A stretch of 7,149 nt of DNA from Lentisphaeria bacterium. Lineage in GTDB: Bacteria > Verrucomicrobiota > Lentisphaeria > Oligosphaerales > PUNB01. The notes beneath the pieces are model-generated. The model searched no databases, was not told where the DNA came from, and saw nothing but the letters and a program-made list of their open reading frames with translations. Shown here piece by piece: positions 6,273 to 7,149 of the stretch (position 1 is the first letter of the stretch; each line of letters opens with the position of its first letter). Location: positions 1 to 7,149 of the forward strand of contig SLNM01000173.1 in the NCBI GenBank assembly GCA_007133055.1, written 5' to 3'. Position numbers and translations under genes: made by a program.

Positions 6273-6364
6273 ATTCGATTATTCCGTAGGTGAAAGGTGG
6301 AGGATCCGTGCCGGTTGACGAACACGGCGACGACTACGGATTACGATTCGAGCGTAACTTTCAC
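6273..6364. repeat. Crossing inverted repeats between sppA-like gene and EIIA-PII
   Basis: The 141-base gap holds several inverted arms. CCGTAG (6284-6289) pairs with CTACGG (6334-6339), with imperfect extension into ATTCGATTATT and ATTACGATTCG. CCGTG (6306-6310) pairs with CACGG (6323-6327) inside that loop. GTGAAAG (6290-6296) pairs with CTTTCAC (6358-6364) and crosses the first stem, so both cannot form as one simple hairpin. There is no T tail for a terminator. It may be a leader structure for the EIIA-PII operon or another dispersed repeat. Confidence 0.5.
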
Positions 6365-6384
6365 GGATTCAGACATCCTATAAA

Positions 6385-7089
6385 TCACAGCAGCCCCGGC
6401 AGCAGATAATAAAGTGCCTGACCGGAATCTAGCAAGTTCGGCAGCTCAATTTTCATCAGGTTCGTGTCCCCCTCGCCGGCGCGCATAATCCACAAATCTC
6501 GCAGTGACCATGGGCGGCGGTAGCGTACCACGTTGACCTCTTCGAGCCCGGCCAGCTCTCGCGCCTTGTCCAATGCGTTGTCGAAATAGCCCAGTTGATC
6601 GACCAGTCCCAGTTCATGGGCCTGGGTGCCGGAGAGGATGCGGCCGTCTCCGAATTCCGCGGCCATCACCTCTTCGGCGTTGGAATAACCGCTGCGTCCC
6701 CAGGCTACGCCCTCGGCAAAACGTCGGAAACTGGCGTCTACTATCTCACGCAGATGCTCGTTCGCCTGGCGCTGGACCTCCGGGTCGCGCTGCAAGCCGC
6801 CGCTGAGCAAGTCTTTCATTTCGCCCGACTTATATGGAGTATAGGCGACCCCGACCTTGTCCAGCAGTTCAGAGTACTCGAAGTGGGGTATGATCACCCC
6901 GACACTGCCTGTGATAGTCAGGGGGTTGGCGACAATATGATCGGCGGCGGCGGCGATGTAGTAGGCGCCGCTGGCACCCATCGAGCGCATCACCGCCACT
7001 ACCGGCTTGCCCTGCCGGGACAGTTCTCTGACCAGGTGATGCACCTCGTCGAGTTCAGTTCCGGCCGCAGCGCCTCTGATGTCATCCAT
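6385..7089 (-). CDS. SppA-like S49 serine peptidase lacking the N-terminal half
   Basis: SppA proteins are membrane-anchored self-compartmentalising Ser/Lys peptidases that degrade cleaved signal peptides. This 234-residue product covers only the C-terminal half of the S49 domain. The predicted nucleophile is Ser40 in MGASGAYYIAAAAD, and the base Lys92 in YKSGEMKDLLSGG. Their 52-residue spacing equals that which I recall for Bacillus SppA (Ser147/Lys199). The IVANPLTITGSVGVI and DGRILSGTQAHELGLVDQ blocks are typical of the family. Missing are the membrane anchor and the SPGG-type oxyanion-hole motif; RGAAAGTELDEV stands there. I chose the ATG at 7089, which has AGGA 8 bases upstream and overlaps the stop of an upstream frame as ATGGATGA. 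An ATG at 7098 is the alternative, and the frame is open to the right edge. It may be a pseudogene fragment, a frameshifted gene, or a real short form. The tail ends in LLPGLL. Confidence 0.8.
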   Translation of the reverse strand: MDDIRGAAAGTELDEVHHLVRELSRQGKPVVAVMRSMGASGAYYIAAAADHIVANPLTITGSVGVIIPHFEYSELLDKVGVAYTPYKSGEMKDLLSGGLQRDPEVQRQANEHLREIVDASFRRFAEGVAWGRSGYSNAEEVMAAEFGDGRILSGTQAHELGLVDQLGYFDNALDKARELAGLEEVNVVRYRRPWSLRDLWIMRAGEGDTNLMKIELPNLLDSGQALYYLLPGLL

Positions 7090-7149
7090 TGTCGTCATCC
7101 TGCCTCGTGAGCTCGTCGCGCAGCGCCTGCGCGACGTCGGTGTGGGTGA
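7082..7149 (-). CDS. C-terminal tail of an unidentified protein (cut by the right edge)
   Basis: A second minus-strand frame enters from the right edge and ends at the TGA at 7082-7084. Its last residues are DVAQALRDELTRQDDDNG. Third codon positions are almost all G or C, as expected of real coding sequence in this window, while the SppA frame over the same bases looks less coding-like. The stop overlaps the SppA-like start as ATGGATGA, a typical layout for translational coupling. The tail is too short to assign to a family. It could also be the front of the same peptidase gene before a frameshift, though nothing in it resembles SppA. Confidence 0.4.
   Translation of the reverse strand, partial: THTDVAQALRDELTRQDDDNG
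7098..7101 (-). promoter_or_regulatory. Ribosome binding site for the SppA-like gene
   Basis: AGGA on the minus strand is 8 bases before the ATG at 7089. It lies inside the end of the upstream frame and favours 7089 over 7098, for which the spacing would be too short. Confidence 0.45.

Noticed and set aside
6260..6292. Possible sigma-70 promoter upstream of EIIA-PII (TTTCAC, 16 bases, TAGCAT)
   Set aside because: Only about two of six bases match in the -35 box and four of six in the -10 box, which is too weak to annotate.

Overview
The window carries five genes or gene parts, all read from the minus strand, so transcription runs from the right edge to the left. In that order they are: the tail of an unidentified gene at the right edge; an SppA-like serine peptidase lacking the usual N-terminal half (6385-7089); a PTS EIIA domain fused to a PII-like domain (5416-6243); a MelA-type GH4 alpha-galactosidase (4061-5401); a GH31 alpha-glycosidase (1337-3823); and the N-terminal third or less of a GH2 glycosidase running off the left edge (1-730). 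The plus-strand open frames look like shadows of these genes.

No rRNA, tRNA or marker gene is present, so taxonomy is inference. Moderately GC-rich DNA, a locus dense in glycosidases, a MelA very like the Bacillus form, and intergenic gaps full of GC-rich hairpins and interspersed repeats would fit the PVC group (Kiritimatiellota, Lentisphaerota, Verrucomicrobiota or planctomycetes). Other phyla are not excluded.

The coherent unit is a small intracellular sugar-use cluster. EIIA-PII and melA are 14 bases apart and are probably co-transcribed. GH31 and GH2 follow in the same direction, each behind a gap with its own strong Shine-Dalgarno site. None of the three glycosidases has a visible signal peptide, so they probably cut imported oligosaccharides in the cytoplasm. 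No transporter is visible. The EIIA-PII protein lacks EIIB and EIIC partners here and is more likely a regulator than a transporter part.

The gaps are the unusual part. A 64-base repeat lies upstream of both GH31 and GH2, in the same orientation and at nearly the same distance from the start codon (73 and 61 bases); a shorter copy lies between them. The 606-base gap between GH31 and GH2 also holds a nested palindromic element of about 111 bases, an 11-base inverted repeat, and five compact GC hairpins. At the right edge, the SppA homology starts just where the oxyanion-hole motif should be, and the gene overlaps the stop codon of a different reading frame.
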